From an uncultured Bdellovibrionales bacterium (GTDB taxonomy: Bacteria; Bdellovibrionota; FAC87; UBA2466), in contig CALCZU010000147.1 in the NCBI GenBank assembly GCA_937903155.1, forward strand, positions 1 through 31,212: DNA of 31,212 nt. The letters are read 5' to 3'. This document shows, in pieces, positions 8,382 to 17,611 of this stretch (the first letter of the stretch is position 1; each line of letters opens with the position of its first letter). The position numbers and the translations under genes are program-made. The notes beneath the pieces are model-generated. The model did no database searches. It was given only the letters and a program-made list of their open reading frames with translations, and had not been told where the DNA came from.

Positions 8382-8420
8382 CCGTCATTGCGAGGGTGCG
8401 TAGCACCCTCACAATGACGG
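8382..8420. repeat. Short palindromic repeat, GTCATTGCGAGG family, copy 2
   Basis: The arms CCGTCATTGCGAGGGTGC and GCACCCTCACAATGACGG fold back on each other around GTA with one mismatch. The outer 13 bases match the outer arm of the 1334 copy and the inner part differs, as in a shortened or rearranged element. It sits behind the stop codon of the sugar-nucleotide gene and may end its transcript. Confidence 0.85.
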
Positions 8421-8433
8421 AACATCCAAAATT

Positions 8434-8490
8434 CTTCTCGAGTGCAGCGAGATTGCGTCGTCGCCTACGGCTCCTCGCAACGACGTGAAG
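8434..8490. repeat. Degenerate half copy of the palindromic repeat
   Basis: The bases from TTCTCGAGTGCAGCGAGATT onward follow the right arm of the copy at 1396-1432 with several changes (CGTCGTCGCCTACGGCTCC). The reverse complement of its first part also matches the end of the copy at the right window edge. A further remnant, GATGACGGGTTT, lies just after it at about 8498-8509. Confidence 0.75.
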
Positions 8491-8518
8491 GGCGCGATGA
8501 CGGGTTTACACCATATAG

Positions 8519-11500
8519 CTAAGCCCCTAACAAGTCGGCGAGTTTTTTAATTTCGGTGAGTTGGGATTTCCAGCTGGTGTCTTGGACTGCGAAGACGAAT
8601 TTGGCGTCGGGGGTCAGTTGATACAACTTGGGATTTTTCTGCACAAGCTTTACGAGCTTATCGGGGCTTGCCGGGGTCGTATCCGCAAATTGAATCGAGG
8701 TCTTCTTAGGACCTGAATTCATCTTAGTGACGTGCAAACGCTTCAAATAGATTTTTATCGTCATGAGACCTAAAAGATTCAAGACTTCTTCAGGAGGGGT
8801 TCCGAAACGATCGCGAATCTCGCTCTCGAGTTCAGAAATCGTCTCTTCGCCTTCGGCCTCGGACATTTTGCGGTAAATCGAGAGACGTTCGCTGATATCC
8901 GGTAAGTAATCAGACGGGAAGAACGCCGCCAATCGTAAATTGATTTCGGGTTCAATTTCGACCTTAGCTTCTTCGCCTCTTAGCGACCGAAGAGCTTCTT
9001 CTAAAAGTTCAAAATATAAATCGACGCCGATGGCGTTTAACTGACCCGACTGATCTTTTCCGAGCAGGTCCCCGGTTCCGCGAATTTCCAAGTCATGGCT
9101 TGCGATATGAAATCCACTTCCAAGCTCCGTATACCGTTGAAGCACCTGCAAGCGTTCCTTCGCTTCGTCGGTCATATCGTTTTCACCCGGGATTAAGAGA
9201 TAGCAATAGGCACGGCGCTCGGAGCGCCCTACCCGACCTCTCAATTGGTAAAGCTGCGCTAGCCCGAAACAATCCGCTCTATCGATAATGATGGTATTAG
9301 CTCTCGGAATATCGAGCCCCGATTCGATAATCGTCGTCGTTAAAAGAATTTGGAAATCGCCTTTGTAAAAAGCGAGCATCTTCTTTTCGAGCTCTTCGCC
9401 ATCCATCTGCCCGTGGACGACTTCGTAGGTGATATTGGGAAGAATGCGTTTCAGATTCTCTCCCACTTCGTGAATGCTTTCGATGCGATTATGGACAAAG
9501 AAAATCTGACCATCTCGCGCAAGCTCATTCGAAATGGATTCCTTTAAAATTTCATCTGAAGATCGACATACGAAAGTTCGAACGGCAAGTCTGTCAGGAG
9601 GCGGGGTAGTGATAATCGAGATATCTTTGATACCCGCCATCGCCATATTCAAAGTTCGAGGGATTGGAGTCGCCGTCAGCGAAAGCACATGAATACTCTC
9701 GGACATTTTTTTCAGTTTCTCTTTGTGAATAACCCCAAAACGGTGTTCTTCATCAATGATGAGAAGGCCGAGATCTTTAAAGTCGATATCCGATGACAAA
9801 AGGCGATGAGTACCGATAATCACATCGACTTTGCCTTCTTTGAGTTGGTCCAAGACTTTTCGATTTTCACCCGCACTACGCATGCGGGACACAATTTCGA
9901 CTCTCGCCGCACTTCCCTGAAAACGTTTTTTGAAATTTTCGTAATGTTGAAATGCCAAAACCGTCGTCGGAACAAGGACTGCGACCTGCTTGCTATCTAG
10001 AACAGCTCGAAAAGCCGCTCGCATCGCAACTTCAGTTTTTCCGTAGCCCACGTCTCCGCAAATCAGCCTATCCATGGGATGGGATTTTGAAAGATCTTTC
10101 ATCACATCTTGGATCGCTTTCAATTGATCGGGCGTCTCATCAAAAGGAAAACCCATTTCGAATTGCAAATACTCCGCATCCGATTTTGAAAACGCATGTG
10201 CAGGAATCAATTTTCGTTTGGCATGGACCCGCAAAAACTCTTCTGCCATTTCGGCGACCGCACGCTGAGCTTTACTCTTTGTCTTTTTCCAGGAATCGCC
10301 ACCCAATTTATCCATGGTGACATTAGAACTCTCACCGCCAACGTATTTCTGGATAATATTCAGTCGATAGACCGGGATATAAAGCTTATCCCCATCTTTG
10401 TATTCGAGCATGACATAATCATTCGGCATACCCTGAAAATCCATTGATTTGAGACCTAGATATTTTCCGATCCCAAATTCTTTATGAACAATGTAATCCC
10501 CTGCTTTGAGGTCACGGAAATGAGAAAGCAGTCGCGAGGAATCGGACCCGGACCACGAAGCACTTCGCGATGCTCTCTTTTTCGAACCAAAAAGCTCTTC
10601 TTCTGAAATCAAGATGAGTTTTAAAGTCGGAAAAATCCGACTCGAACCAATCAGTCCCAACCAAAGATTTAAAACTCTAAAATCCGAGGTAAAAAGACTT
10701 TTCAGAGGCGCTTCGTCCTCAGCGTGCTGAACGCATCTGAGTTGATGCGGTTCGAAAAGCATTTCCACGCGATCGGCATGGTTTTTTGTATGACAGGCGA
10801 TATGAATTCGATAGCCTTCATCCATCCAGTCTTTTAACTTCTTCGCATAAATCTCGATCGGCAAATGCGAGGGTGCATCTTTCGTCATCCTCAGAGTGAG
10901 CTGTTCGTTGATTAACGTACAGGCTTTAAGACTTTCCTTCTCACCCGCTTCGAACGTTTCGAAATAAAGCGTTTCTTTTTTATTCATTTCGACTTTTAAA
11001 TCGTCGAGAGAAAGAAACAAGTCGCTAAACGCCGCAATCGCAGTCCCCTGTTTTTCGAACTCTTCGTGGTGTTTTAAGTATCGCGGGCAATCAAGTTCTT
11101 TCGCCGTTTCGAAAATCTTGTCTCTTCCGTCCCAAATCACGAGAGATTCTTTTGGAAGAAATTCGAAAAGCGAAGACGACCCATTTGAAAGAAGTGGAAA
11201 AAGATAAGACGATTCAACCGTAACAGTTCCGTTTTTAACACTCGCAAGAATGATATCCCTTTTGACCCGAGAGATGCCTAAGTTATCAAGCCTTTCTTTG
11301 ATTTTGGCTTGAGCGGCATCGAATTCTTCGGCGTGCGGAACGAGTGAAATACCCACGGGAATGATAGAAACTTCCTCTACTTTTTCTTGCGAGAGCTGAG
11401 ATTTAGGATCAAAGAATCGAATTTCTTCAATCAAATCTCCAAACATCTCGAGACGGAATGGCTCGGGGTAAAGTGGACAAAAAATATCGACCACTCCGCC

Positions 11501-12034
11501 ACGAACTGAAAAAGTTCCGGGATCTAAAGATGTGGGTTGGCGCTGGTAACCCGCTTCAACCAGCTTTTTGATGAAATCATCTCGGTCCATCTCATCATTC
11601 GGCTTCAAAATATGAGTCGCTCTTAAAAACTCTTCGGGAACAAACGTTTTTTGCAGAAGGGACGCAACCGTCGTGACAAAAATCTTTCCATCAGGCGCAT
11701 TTAAAAGATGATAAAGCGCTACCGTTCGTTCGTAGAGTTTTTCGGGCGAGAGAAGTAACCCTCGGTAGTAATCAAATTCGAATGGTGGAATATAATGAAT
11801 GTCTTTCGCTTTATTTTTGGACGTAAAAAATAGGATATTATCGATAGCATTTCGCGCATCAGCTTGAGTGCTAAAGACCAAAAGCGAGGGCTTGGCAGCG
11901 GATTCTAAGATCCGAGAAATCACCATCGCCTTACTTAAATGATCCAGGCCGGTAAAGGCATTGCAGTCGGGAAAAGCTTCTGTCGTTCGGGAAAGCCAAT
12001 TCTCGACAGGATAATCTGTCGGTTTTAGCTCCAT
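8519..12034 (-). CDS. mfd: Transcription-repair coupling factor
   Basis: Mfd removes RNA polymerase stalled at DNA lesions and recruits UvrA for nucleotide excision repair. The 1171-aa length fits the family. The UvrB-like N-terminal module comes first (IHYIPPFEFDYYRGLLLSPE). The RNA-polymerase-interacting CarD-like domain follows (DYIVHKEFGIGKYLGLKSMD). The RecG-like translocase has Walker A GDVGYGKTEV (about residue 663) and a DEEH box, LLIIDEEHRFGV (about 760). Later motifs are SLTATPIPRT and QLRGRVGRSERRAYCYL, and the C-terminal UvrA-masking domain begins near LRLAAFFPSDYLPD. Its ATG overlaps the end of gpsA by 10 nt, so the two are probably translationally coupled. Confidence 0.98.
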   Translation of the reverse strand: MELKPTDYPVENWLSRTTEAFPDCNAFTGLDHLSKAMVISRILESAAKPSLLVFSTQADARNAIDNILFFTSKNKAKDIHYIPPFEFDYYRGLLLSPEKLYERTVALYHLLNAPDGKIFVTTVASLLQKTFVPEEFLRATHILKPNDEMDRDDFIKKLVEAGYQRQPTSLDPGTFSVRGGVVDIFCPLYPEPFRLEMFGDLIEEIRFFDPKSQLSQEKVEEVSIIPVGISLVPHAEEFDAAQAKIKERLDNLGISRVKRDIILASVKNGTVTVESSYLFPLLSNGSSSLFEFLPKESLVIWDGRDKIFETAKELDCPRYLKHHEEFEKQGTAIAAFSDLFLSLDDLKVEMNKKETLYFETFEAGEKESLKACTLINEQLTLRMTKDAPSHLPIEIYAKKLKDWMDEGYRIHIACHTKNHADRVEMLFEPHQLRCVQHAEDEAPLKSLFTSDFRVLNLWLGLIGSSRIFPTLKLILISEEELFGSKKRASRSASWSGSDSSRLLSHFRDLKAGDYIVHKEFGIGKYLGLKSMDFQGMPNDYVMLEYKDGDKLYIPVYRLNIIQKYVGGESSNVTMDKLGGDSWKKTKSKAQRAVAEMAEEFLRVHAKRKLIPAHAFSKSDAEYLQFEMGFPFDETPDQLKAIQDVMKDLSKSHPMDRLICGDVGYGKTEVAMRAAFRAVLDSKQVAVLVPTTVLAFQHYENFKKRFQGSAARVEIVSRMRSAGENRKVLDQLKEGKVDVIIGTHRLLSSDIDFKDLGLLIIDEEHRFGVIHKEKLKKMSESIHVLSLTATPIPRTLNMAMAGIKDISIITTPPPDRLAVRTFVCRSSDEILKESISNELARDGQIFFVHNRIESIHEVGENLKRILPNITYEVVHGQMDGEELEKKMLAFYKGDFQILLTTTIIESGLDIPRANTIIIDRADCFGLAQLYQLRGRVGRSERRAYCYLLIPGENDMTDEAKERLQVLQRYTELGSGFHIASHDLEIRGTGDLLGKDQSGQLNAIGVDLYFELLEEALRSLRGEEAKVEIEPEINLRLAAFFPSDYLPDISERLSIYRKMSEAEGEETISELESEIRDRFGTPPEEVLNLLGLMTIKIYLKRLHVTKMNSGPKKTSIQFADTTPASPDKLVKLVQKNPKLYQLTPDAKFVFAVQDTSWKSQLTEIKKLADLLGA

Positions 12035-13023
12035 TCTTCTTTTAACTCTCGACTCATTAATTCTTTAAGCGCCTGGTTTGGGGTGCTTCCCTTGTACAGA
12101 ATTTTGTACATCTGTTCCACAATCGGCATATCTAGGTTTTTCGAATGGGCAAATTCGTAAGCCGATTGAGCGGTGTAGTAACCTTCAGCGACTCCCCCTA
12201 GTTCCTTTTGCACTTGATCAATTTTTTTACCTTGGGCGAGAAGTTCTCCGAATTTTCGATTGCGGCTGAGGGGACCCGTGCAGGTCAAAATCAAATCCCC
12301 TGTGCCTGCAAGTCCCAAAAAAGTGAGTGGATTCGATTTTTCTTGTTTCGCTAACCGGATAAGCTCGGCGATTCCGCGATTAATCAGCGCCGCTTGAGCA
12401 TTGTACCCAAGTTTCAGTCCTGTCACCATTCCGCAGGCAATCGCAATGACATTTTTGAGAGCGCCGGCAAGCTCAACCCCGACGACATCAGTCGACGTGT
12501 AGCCTCTAAAATAGGGAGTGGCAGTGAGTTTTTGAATCTCAGTAGCATCGTCGATGTCTTTCGAAGCGAGAGAGACGGCAGTCGGAAGCCTCATCGCGGT
12601 TTCTAGGGCAAAGCTGGGTCCTGAAAGAATCGTATAACGAGTGGTCGGAGAGATTTCGCTAAAAATTTGACTGACTCTGGAATGCGTTCCCTGCTCGAGT
12701 CCTTTAGATGTATTAACGAGGTGTTTTCCTGCAAGCAGTTTTGCAAACGGTTTAAAAACACTACGAATTTGTTGCGTCGGAATGGAGCAAACAATCACAT
12801 CGGATTCTTTGAGGCCGTTCTCGAGACCGGACGTGGCCTTTAAGTTCTTGGAAAGAGAGATTCCTTTGAGGTACTTCACGTTTTCGTTTCGCATTTGGAT
12901 ACTCTCCACGATGCCAGGGTCTCGTCCCCAGAGGGTCGTCGGGCTTCCTGCGTCGGCGAAAATATTGGCCACGGCAGTTCCCCAAGCGCCCGAGCCTACC
13001 ACGATGATTTTCTTTTGATTCAT
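12025..13023 (-). CDS. gpsA: Glycerol-3-phosphate dehydrogenase [NAD(P)+]
   Basis: This cytoplasmic enzyme makes sn-glycerol-3-phosphate from dihydroxyacetone phosphate for phospholipid synthesis. The N-terminal dinucleotide-binding motif is IIVVGSGAWGTAVANIFADA (residues 5-24). The active-site lysine region LAGALKNVIAIACG and the C-terminal GLAGTGDLILTCTGPLSRNR are typical. At 332 aa it is full length. It lies upstream of mfd on the same strand, and the stop codon sits within the first codons of mfd. The functions are unrelated, so shared transcription is probably for convenience. Confidence 0.97.
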   Translation of the reverse strand: MNQKKIIVVGSGAWGTAVANIFADAGSPTTLWGRDPGIVESIQMRNENVKYLKGISLSKNLKATSGLENGLKESDVIVCSIPTQQIRSVFKPFAKLLAGKHLVNTSKGLEQGTHSRVSQIFSEISPTTRYTILSGPSFALETAMRLPTAVSLASKDIDDATEIQKLTATPYFRGYTSTDVVGVELAGALKNVIAIACGMVTGLKLGYNAQAALINRGIAELIRLAKQEKSNPLTFLGLAGTGDLILTCTGPLSRNRKFGELLAQGKKIDQVQKELGGVAEGYYTAQSAYEFAHSKNLDMPIVEQMYKILYKGSTPNQALKELMSRELKEEWS

Positions 13024-13099
13024 CTAGAAACTTTACAACCTAACTGGGTTTTAGCCAACGTCCCAAGACTCTTTCTCGAGACTATGAAAGAATAAAAAC

Positions 13100-14410
13100 A
13101 TGCTAAAAAATTCATTCTTTTCGATTTTATTCTGGGCCTCACTTTGTCCGCTTTATGCGAAAACCTTGAAATATCGACACATACCGTCAAGATTTGAGTC
13201 GGCCCATTCTATAGCGCTGGACGCACAAATTGAAAACGGAATTCTGCTGAGTAACAGTGGGCAAGAAATTTATTATAAAGAAGAGATCGTCGCCCAGCTA
13301 TTTTATCTCGTAGGAATGTTAAACGCTCGGCAAGGCGTCGCTGAGCTTGCTCATCTCAAACTTAAAATCAGCTCGGTCGAACCTCCCGGACAAACTGGAT
13401 ATTCTCGCGTTCATTATTCGGTCAGCTTTGTGATTGGCTGGAATCGCGCCTCAAAAATTCCCGCTCAAATGACGCTGCCTTTTCCGCTGCAGTCAGATGA
13501 AGACGGAATTAGAGGATTTTTTAAAAACCACAAAAAATCGTGTAGCACGAGCGCCTCTGAACCAGACTTAACTCCGACGTCGTTTTACTATTATTTCCGT
13601 CCCGAAAAATCGAAATGCCGCCTCTTAGGCGGAAAAGCAAAAGACGCGGTTCTCTTAAATCTCAAACTTTCGGTCAGCCCATCTAACACTGAAAACAAAT
13701 CGCCCGAGTATGCAAAAGTCTGGGAAGATGGAAAGCTAGTCGCAACCCTGATCGTCGGGACCGACGTTCCGGATGCCACCGAAAACAGCGATGTTGGAGT
13801 TACCGCGTACAATAAACTCGTTAAACAAGCGCAGGATGTCTTTGGAAAGCCTGACTGGATCGTACCGAACCTTTTGGAAAACGAACTCCCCGGAATGGCC
13901 CACCCCGATGTAGAAATGGAATTTACGAACGCTGACGGGAAGAAAATCAATTTAAATTTTTTATTGATTGATAAACACCTCTTACAAAACGGTTCGCCTA
14001 TTTTTGAAAAGAGATACAACGAACGAACCCGCATTTCCGATTTTGTTTCGTACAATGGTCATTCCGGTTTCGGGGAAAATATTCGCGCGCTCGCTAAGAT
14101 GGGTCACTTTGAAAAAGGCCAGTACCAACTCTACTACGTTAATGGTTGCGACACTTTTGCGTATGTCGACGATGCACTCGCTTTGGCGCACCAAAAAGCA
14201 AATCCCGGAAGTGGATTGTACGAATATTTCGATATTATCACGAACGCCATGCCCTCGAGCTTTACTCAATTCGGAAACTCAAATTTCGCGATCCTCTCGA
14301 GCCTAGCTTCAGCAAAGAACACTTACCGGGAAATTCTCAGTAAATTCCAAGTGAATCAAAAAGCCATCGTTATGGGCGAAGAAGACAACCGTTGGCCTGA
14401 CCCGTTTTGA
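13100..14410 (+). CDS. Secreted protein of unknown function with possible caspase-like (clan CD) His/Cys pair
   Basis: The product is 436 aa with a signal peptide (about residues 1-20, LFWASLCPLYA), so it is exported. No known family is certain. The C-terminal third holds a strand ending in YNGHSGFG (His321), then a hydrophobic strand YQLYYVNGC (Cys350) followed by DTFAYVDDAL. A strand-His-Gly-like turn followed by a strand-Gly-Cys is the layout of clan CD cysteine peptidases such as caspases and gingipains, in which His precedes Cys. The 29-residue spacing is short. Adjacent residues N319, G320, N348 and G349 add to an active-site look. It could instead be a non-enzymatic surface protein. 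It stands alone, divergent from gpsA. Confidence 0.7.
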   Translation: MLKNSFFSILFWASLCPLYAKTLKYRHIPSRFESAHSIALDAQIENGILLSNSGQEIYYKEEIVAQLFYLVGMLNARQGVAELAHLKLKISSVEPPGQTGYSRVHYSVSFVIGWNRASKIPAQMTLPFPLQSDEDGIRGFFKNHKKSCSTSASEPDLTPTSFYYYFRPEKSKCRLLGGKAKDAVLLNLKLSVSPSNTENKSPEYAKVWEDGKLVATLIVGTDVPDATENSDVGVTAYNKLVKQAQDVFGKPDWIVPNLLENELPGMAHPDVEMEFTNADGKKINLNFLLIDKHLLQNGSPIFEKRYNERTRISDFVSYNGHSGFGENIRALAKMGHFEKGQYQLYYVNGCDTFAYVDDALALAHQKANPGSGLYEYFDIITNAMPSSFTQFGNSNFAILSSLASAKNTYREILSKFQVNQKAIVMGEEDNRWPDPF

Positions 14411-14609
14411 GTCATCACTCCCGCTCGCTGAGTGCAGGTTAAAAATTCCATAGAAGACCTGGGCAGCCGGATTCCCTCGACTGATAAGGGCGTGCCTGTT
14501 TTCTATTACGAAGATCTTGGCCGATATTGTGCACTGTGTAAGCAACACTCAAAAATGAGATTCTACATCGGATTCCGATGCAGAAAAAAAAGTTACACAG
14601 GAGTATCAA

Positions 14610-15227
14610 ATGAAAATTAAATCAATGTTATTGAGGTCATTCAGTTTAGGGTTTGTTTTTCTCGCTTTCTCGGCGAACGCGTCAGCAGCGGAAGCAAAAG
14701 TAAACCAACAACAGCCAGTTTCAAATCCGGCCATCCCGGGTGAGAAAACAGAATCCACGTTTTTCTTATCCGCGGGACCCGGGCTCGCAATGCACGGGGG
14801 AAATCTCGGATGGGCGATCAATTTCGGAGCATTGTCGCAGATGAGTGGACACCAAAACCTGTTCTACGGATTGGACGCAGGATTAAACTTTTGGAGTTTT
14901 CAGGCCGCGACCGCGCCCATCGCAAGTATATCGACGAGCGCAACAGGTGTGCAATTACTGCCCACCGTTCTCTACAGATTTGAAATCGCTGGCCCGTCGA
15001 TTTTTCCATACATCGGGCTGTCTGTGGGTCCCAATCTCTATCTCGAGCGGCAATCATTGGGCGGCGGAACTCAGACCAACACGACTTTATATTTAGAAAG
15101 TCTTGTGCGTCCCGGCTTCTTCACTCAACTTGGCAAAACAGTGTCGTTACAGGTTGAAGCCAAATTTGGACTTCTTGGAACGAACTTTATTTTTCTGCCG
15201 CAAGCTAACGTTGTCTTTGCACTGTGA
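14610..15227 (+). CDS. Small outer-membrane beta-barrel protein
   Basis: The product is 205 aa. Its signal peptide ends at about NASA-AEA (residue 27). After a Gln/Pro-rich linker the chain is made of short amphipathic strands with Gly/Asn turns (FFLSAGPGLAMHGGNLGWAI, YIGLSVGPNLYLERQSLGGG), as in small outer-membrane barrels. It ends in a hydrophobic strand, ANVVFAL. AGGAG is well placed before the ATG. A strong GC hairpin follows at 15260-15290. The function is unknown. Confidence 0.75.
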   Translation: MKIKSMLLRSFSLGFVFLAFSANASAAEAKVNQQQPVSNPAIPGEKTESTFFLSAGPGLAMHGGNLGWAINFGALSQMSGHQNLFYGLDAGLNFWSFQAATAPIASISTSATGVQLLPTVLYRFEIAGPSIFPYIGLSVGPNLYLERQSLGGGTQTNTTLYLESLVRPGFFTQLGKTVSLQVEAKFGLLGTNFIFLPQANVVFAL

Positions 15228-15259
15228 AAGTTAAGCAATAGTTCAATTCATTTCGTGAA

Positions 15260-15290
15260 GGCGGGTGGTACTTTTATCGGTCCACCCGCC
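15260..15290. terminator. GC-rich hairpin between convergent genes
   Basis: GGCGGGTGG at 15260-15268 pairs exactly with CCACCCGCC at 15282-15290 across a 13-base loop. It lies between the ends of the barrel gene and the convergent secreted-protein gene. Neither strand has a clear U-tract, so the terminator call rests on stem strength and position. Confidence 0.6.
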
Positions 15291-15304
15291 CGCACGGATG
15301 ACGA

Positions 15305-15694
15305 TTACGGCTCGACCGGCGAGCATTCCACGACATATTCCAAGTAACCCAATTTCAGAACCAGTTCACTATTGCCAGAAGATTGTCCTCGCAATTCAAA
15401 ATTACCTTTTTCACCGCGGATATTTATCGCGAAGGATTTTGAATAATTCGAAGCGACGGGAAATGGATACAAAGAAGTAATAACACCACCGTCACTCCTT
15501 TTGATACTCACAAATCCCTCGCCTCTGCCTCCGAATAATTTGCCACTTGTCTCGGTCACTTTCGCGGTGATCCCGCGTAACAGTTTAGTATGCGCTCCCC
15601 CTGTGCAGAGCACTGCTTTAGCTCCGACAATAGATTCATTTGCATAACTGGTGATTCCCAGTTGAAGTGAAGCCAATAACAATAAATATTTCAT
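15305..15694 (-). CDS. Small secreted two-cysteine protein, family member 1
   Basis: I place the start at the ATG at 15694, because AGGGG lies nine bases upstream and a signal peptide follows at once (MKYLLLLASLQLGITSYAN). The frame is open further upstream but has no better start. The mature ~110 residues are beta-rich, with only two cysteines: one near the mature N-terminus (VLCTGG) and one near the C-terminus (VVECSPVEP). The same plan occurs in five other proteins in this window. A disulfide joining the first and last strands is likely. No known domain is recognised. Its location is periplasmic or extracellular. Confidence 0.7.
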   Translation of the reverse strand: MKYLLLLASLQLGITSYANESIVGAKAVLCTGGAHTKLLRGITAKVTETSGKLFGGRGEGFVSIKRSDGGVITSLYPFPVASNYSKSFAINIRGEKGNFELRGQSSGNSELVLKLGYLEYVVECSPVEP

Positions 15695-15805
15695 AAATAA
15701 GACCCCTGTTTTGTGAGAGGATAATTCCTCTGATGTCTTAGAAATAAATGAACTCACGGAAGACGACCAGTGAACAATTTTCATTGGTTTTGATGAATGG
15801 AAAAC

Positions 15806-16000
15806 CTACCCGCGAGAGGGTCGTCGCGGTCTTAGGACCAGTTCGCCGGTACAATTCGGACAAATAAATTTCATTTTTTTCGTACAGGACGAGCAAAAAG
15901 TACATTCGTAGCTACAAATAAAAATTTCCGGTGCATCCACTGCCTGTTGCAGGAATGTCTCAGCACACTCTTCGCATTTGCTTTTCATTTCCAAAGCCAT
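15806..16000 (-). CDS. DUF1272 small zinc-ribbon protein
   Basis: The product is 64 aa with the DUF1272 pattern: MALEMKSKCEECAETF, then FICSYECTFCSSCTKK, then ICPNCTGELVLRPRRP. Nine cysteines, mostly in C-x2-C pairs, indicate zinc binding. The family is widespread and uncharacterised. The ATG is one base after the stop of the EamA transporter gene, and GGAG lies in the last codons of that gene, so translation is probably coupled. Confidence 0.88.
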   Translation of the reverse strand: MALEMKSKCEECAETFLQQAVDAPEIFICSYECTFCSSCTKKMKFICPNCTGELVLRPRRPSRG

Positions 16001-16001
16001 C

Positions 16002-16898
16002 CTAAACTCCGTTCGTTTTTCTGTAGCTTTTTAGCGGATTAATGCCTAATACGAATACAGTTCCCAGAATAATCATTCCGGTTCCCAGAATCATCGATAT
16101 TGAGACAACTTCTCCCAGAAAAAGCACTCCCCAAATCATTCCAAATGCGGGCATCAGAAAAGTTACGGTTAAGGCTCGGGTTGGGCCGATATCGGCGATG
16201 AGACGGTAGTAGAGCAGATACGCGATGGCGCTGCATAAAAGAGCAAGTCCCAAGACATTCATTAATAGAAATGGAGTCATCAGGAATTCTATATTCGATC
16301 CATTTTTAACGGCTAGAGGAAGTAATACAATCCCTCCGAGAAGCTGACTCGCCCCTGCAATCGCTTTCGGTCGTAGCGCCGAGCAAAACTTCTTCACGTA
16401 AGTTCCGGTGAGCGCGTAGCACAAGGCTGCCGTCAGACAAGCGAGGATCGCCCACCCAAACATTGGGGTGACTTCGGTTGGGGGAATTTTCGCAATAGTG
16501 ATTACTCCAAGGGTGCCAAATAGTAGTCCTATGATTTTTTTAGCCGTTAGTTTTTCGCTCAGCCAAATTGAGGAACAAATAGCACCAAAGAGGGGTGAAC
16601 TCGCATTTAAAATAACCGAGTACGATGCTGGAATATGTTGAGCCGAGAAAGAATAGAGTGAAAATGGAATCGCCGAATTTAAAACGCCGATGATGAGATA
16701 TTGTTTCCAGGCAGTTTTCCAGTTTAAAGAGAAACGGGTAATCGAGAAGTACGTCACCAGAACGATCCCCGCGAGCAAAATTCTCAAGTCAGCGGTCAAA
16801 ATCGGCCCGAATACGGGGGCGAGCACCCGCATAAAAATAAATGATCCTCCCCAAATCGCTGCAAGTAGAATCAGTCTGGTTAAATCAGCTAAGCGCAT
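16002..16898 (-). CDS. EamA/DMT-family transporter
   Basis: The 298-aa inner-membrane protein has about ten hydrophobic helices arranged as two EamA repeats. It starts LTRLILLAAIWGGSFIFMR, and the second repeat begins near AILACLTAALCYALTGTYVK. The motif around PASYSVILNASSPLFGAI is typical of the drug/metabolite transporter family. Substrates of this family (amino acids, purines, sugars, drugs) cannot be read from the sequence. GGAG precedes the ATG by five bases. It forms a two-gene operon with the DUF1272 gene. Confidence 0.9.
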   Translation of the reverse strand: MRLADLTRLILLAAIWGGSFIFMRVLAPVFGPILTADLRILLAGIVLVTYFSITRFSLNWKTAWKQYLIIGVLNSAIPFSLYSFSAQHIPASYSVILNASSPLFGAICSSIWLSEKLTAKKIIGLLFGTLGVITIAKIPPTEVTPMFGWAILACLTAALCYALTGTYVKKFCSALRPKAIAGASQLLGGIVLLPLAVKNGSNIEFLMTPFLLMNVLGLALLCSAIAYLLYYRLIADIGPTRALTVTFLMPAFGMIWGVLFLGEVVSISMILGTGMIILGTVFVLGINPLKSYRKTNGV

Positions 16899-17017
16899 AG
16901 GTCTCCATTCATCTCAACATTACCGTAAATGATCACGGTTCACTAGCCGTTCTCGGACATCATCGTTATTGGATGAGTGACCCAGGCTTATTACCGAGTA
17001 TGACTCGAACTCGTAAT

Positions 17018-17377
17018 TTATTTTGGTTGGTTTAAAAATTCACAGACGAACTCATTTGCACCAACGGCTCTAGTAAACCGGGCCCATTTTCCATTTTCCC
17101 GAATTGTAAGAGTCAGGCGCTCGGAATAAGGCTCCGAACCACCTTGAAGAAAATAGTAGGTGGTTCCATTTTTTCGATCAACGGTTTCGGAAGCAAAACC
17201 CTTCACAGTGACGTCGTCGCCAAGGTCGGCATGTAAAAAACCTGTCGTTGTTTTGAGAATGAGATCGACTTTAGAACCGCCCGTCACACAACGGTAGCGG
17301 AGATCTTCCTGAGCCCCGGAAGCTAGAGAAGACACCGTCAAAAAGTAAACCAAGAAAACTGAGAAAAAAAGACGCAT
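17018..17377 (-). CDS. Small secreted two-cysteine protein, family member 2
   Basis: The product is 119 aa with a signal peptide (MRLFFSVFLVYFLTVSSLAS). The mature part is beta-rich, with two cysteines only: RYRCVTGG near the start and EFVCEFLNQPK at the end. AGGGG stands seven bases before the ATG, as in members 1, 3 and 4. No known domain is recognised. By layout it belongs with the other five two-cysteine proteins of the window. Likely secreted or periplasmic. Confidence 0.7.
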   Translation of the reverse strand: MRLFFSVFLVYFLTVSSLASGAQEDLRYRCVTGGSKVDLILKTTTGFLHADLGDDVTVKGFASETVDRKNGTTYYFLQGGSEPYSERLTLTIRENGKWARFTRAVGANEFVCEFLNQPK

Positions 17378-17520
17378 TTGAACCCCTATAAATAATGTTT
17401 CAAGCCGGGACGGATTGTACCTTTTCCCCTCCCCCTTTGAAAACCCCAGTCTTTATGGGTAGACCTTCAGGATGCCCTATGCTAAACCCTTAGAACCTCA
17501 ACCAGGTCCATAATTTCTAG

Positions 17521-17610
17521 GGAGAGATGTCCGAGTGGTTGAAGGAGCACGCCTGGAAAGCGTGTGAAGGTGAAAGCCTTCCGCGAGTTCGAATCTCGCT
17601 CTCTCCGCCA
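17521..17610 (+). tRNA. tRNA-Ser (anticodon GGA)
   Basis: The 90-base gene folds as a class II tRNA. The acceptor stem GGAGAGA pairs with TCTCTCC. The anticodon stem CACGC/GCGTG holds the loop CTGGAAA with anticodon GGA. A long variable arm (GTGAAGGTGAAAGCCTTCC) is present, as expected for serine. The T arm is GCGAG/TTCGAAT/CTCGC. The discriminator is G and CCA is encoded. Confidence 0.97.
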
Positions 17611-17611
17611 A

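Noticed and set aside
14432..14620. A 62-codon GTG frame with several cysteines in the gap before the barrel gene
   Set aside because: It has no ribosome-binding site and overlaps the well-supported start of the gene at 14610. Composition is not convincing.
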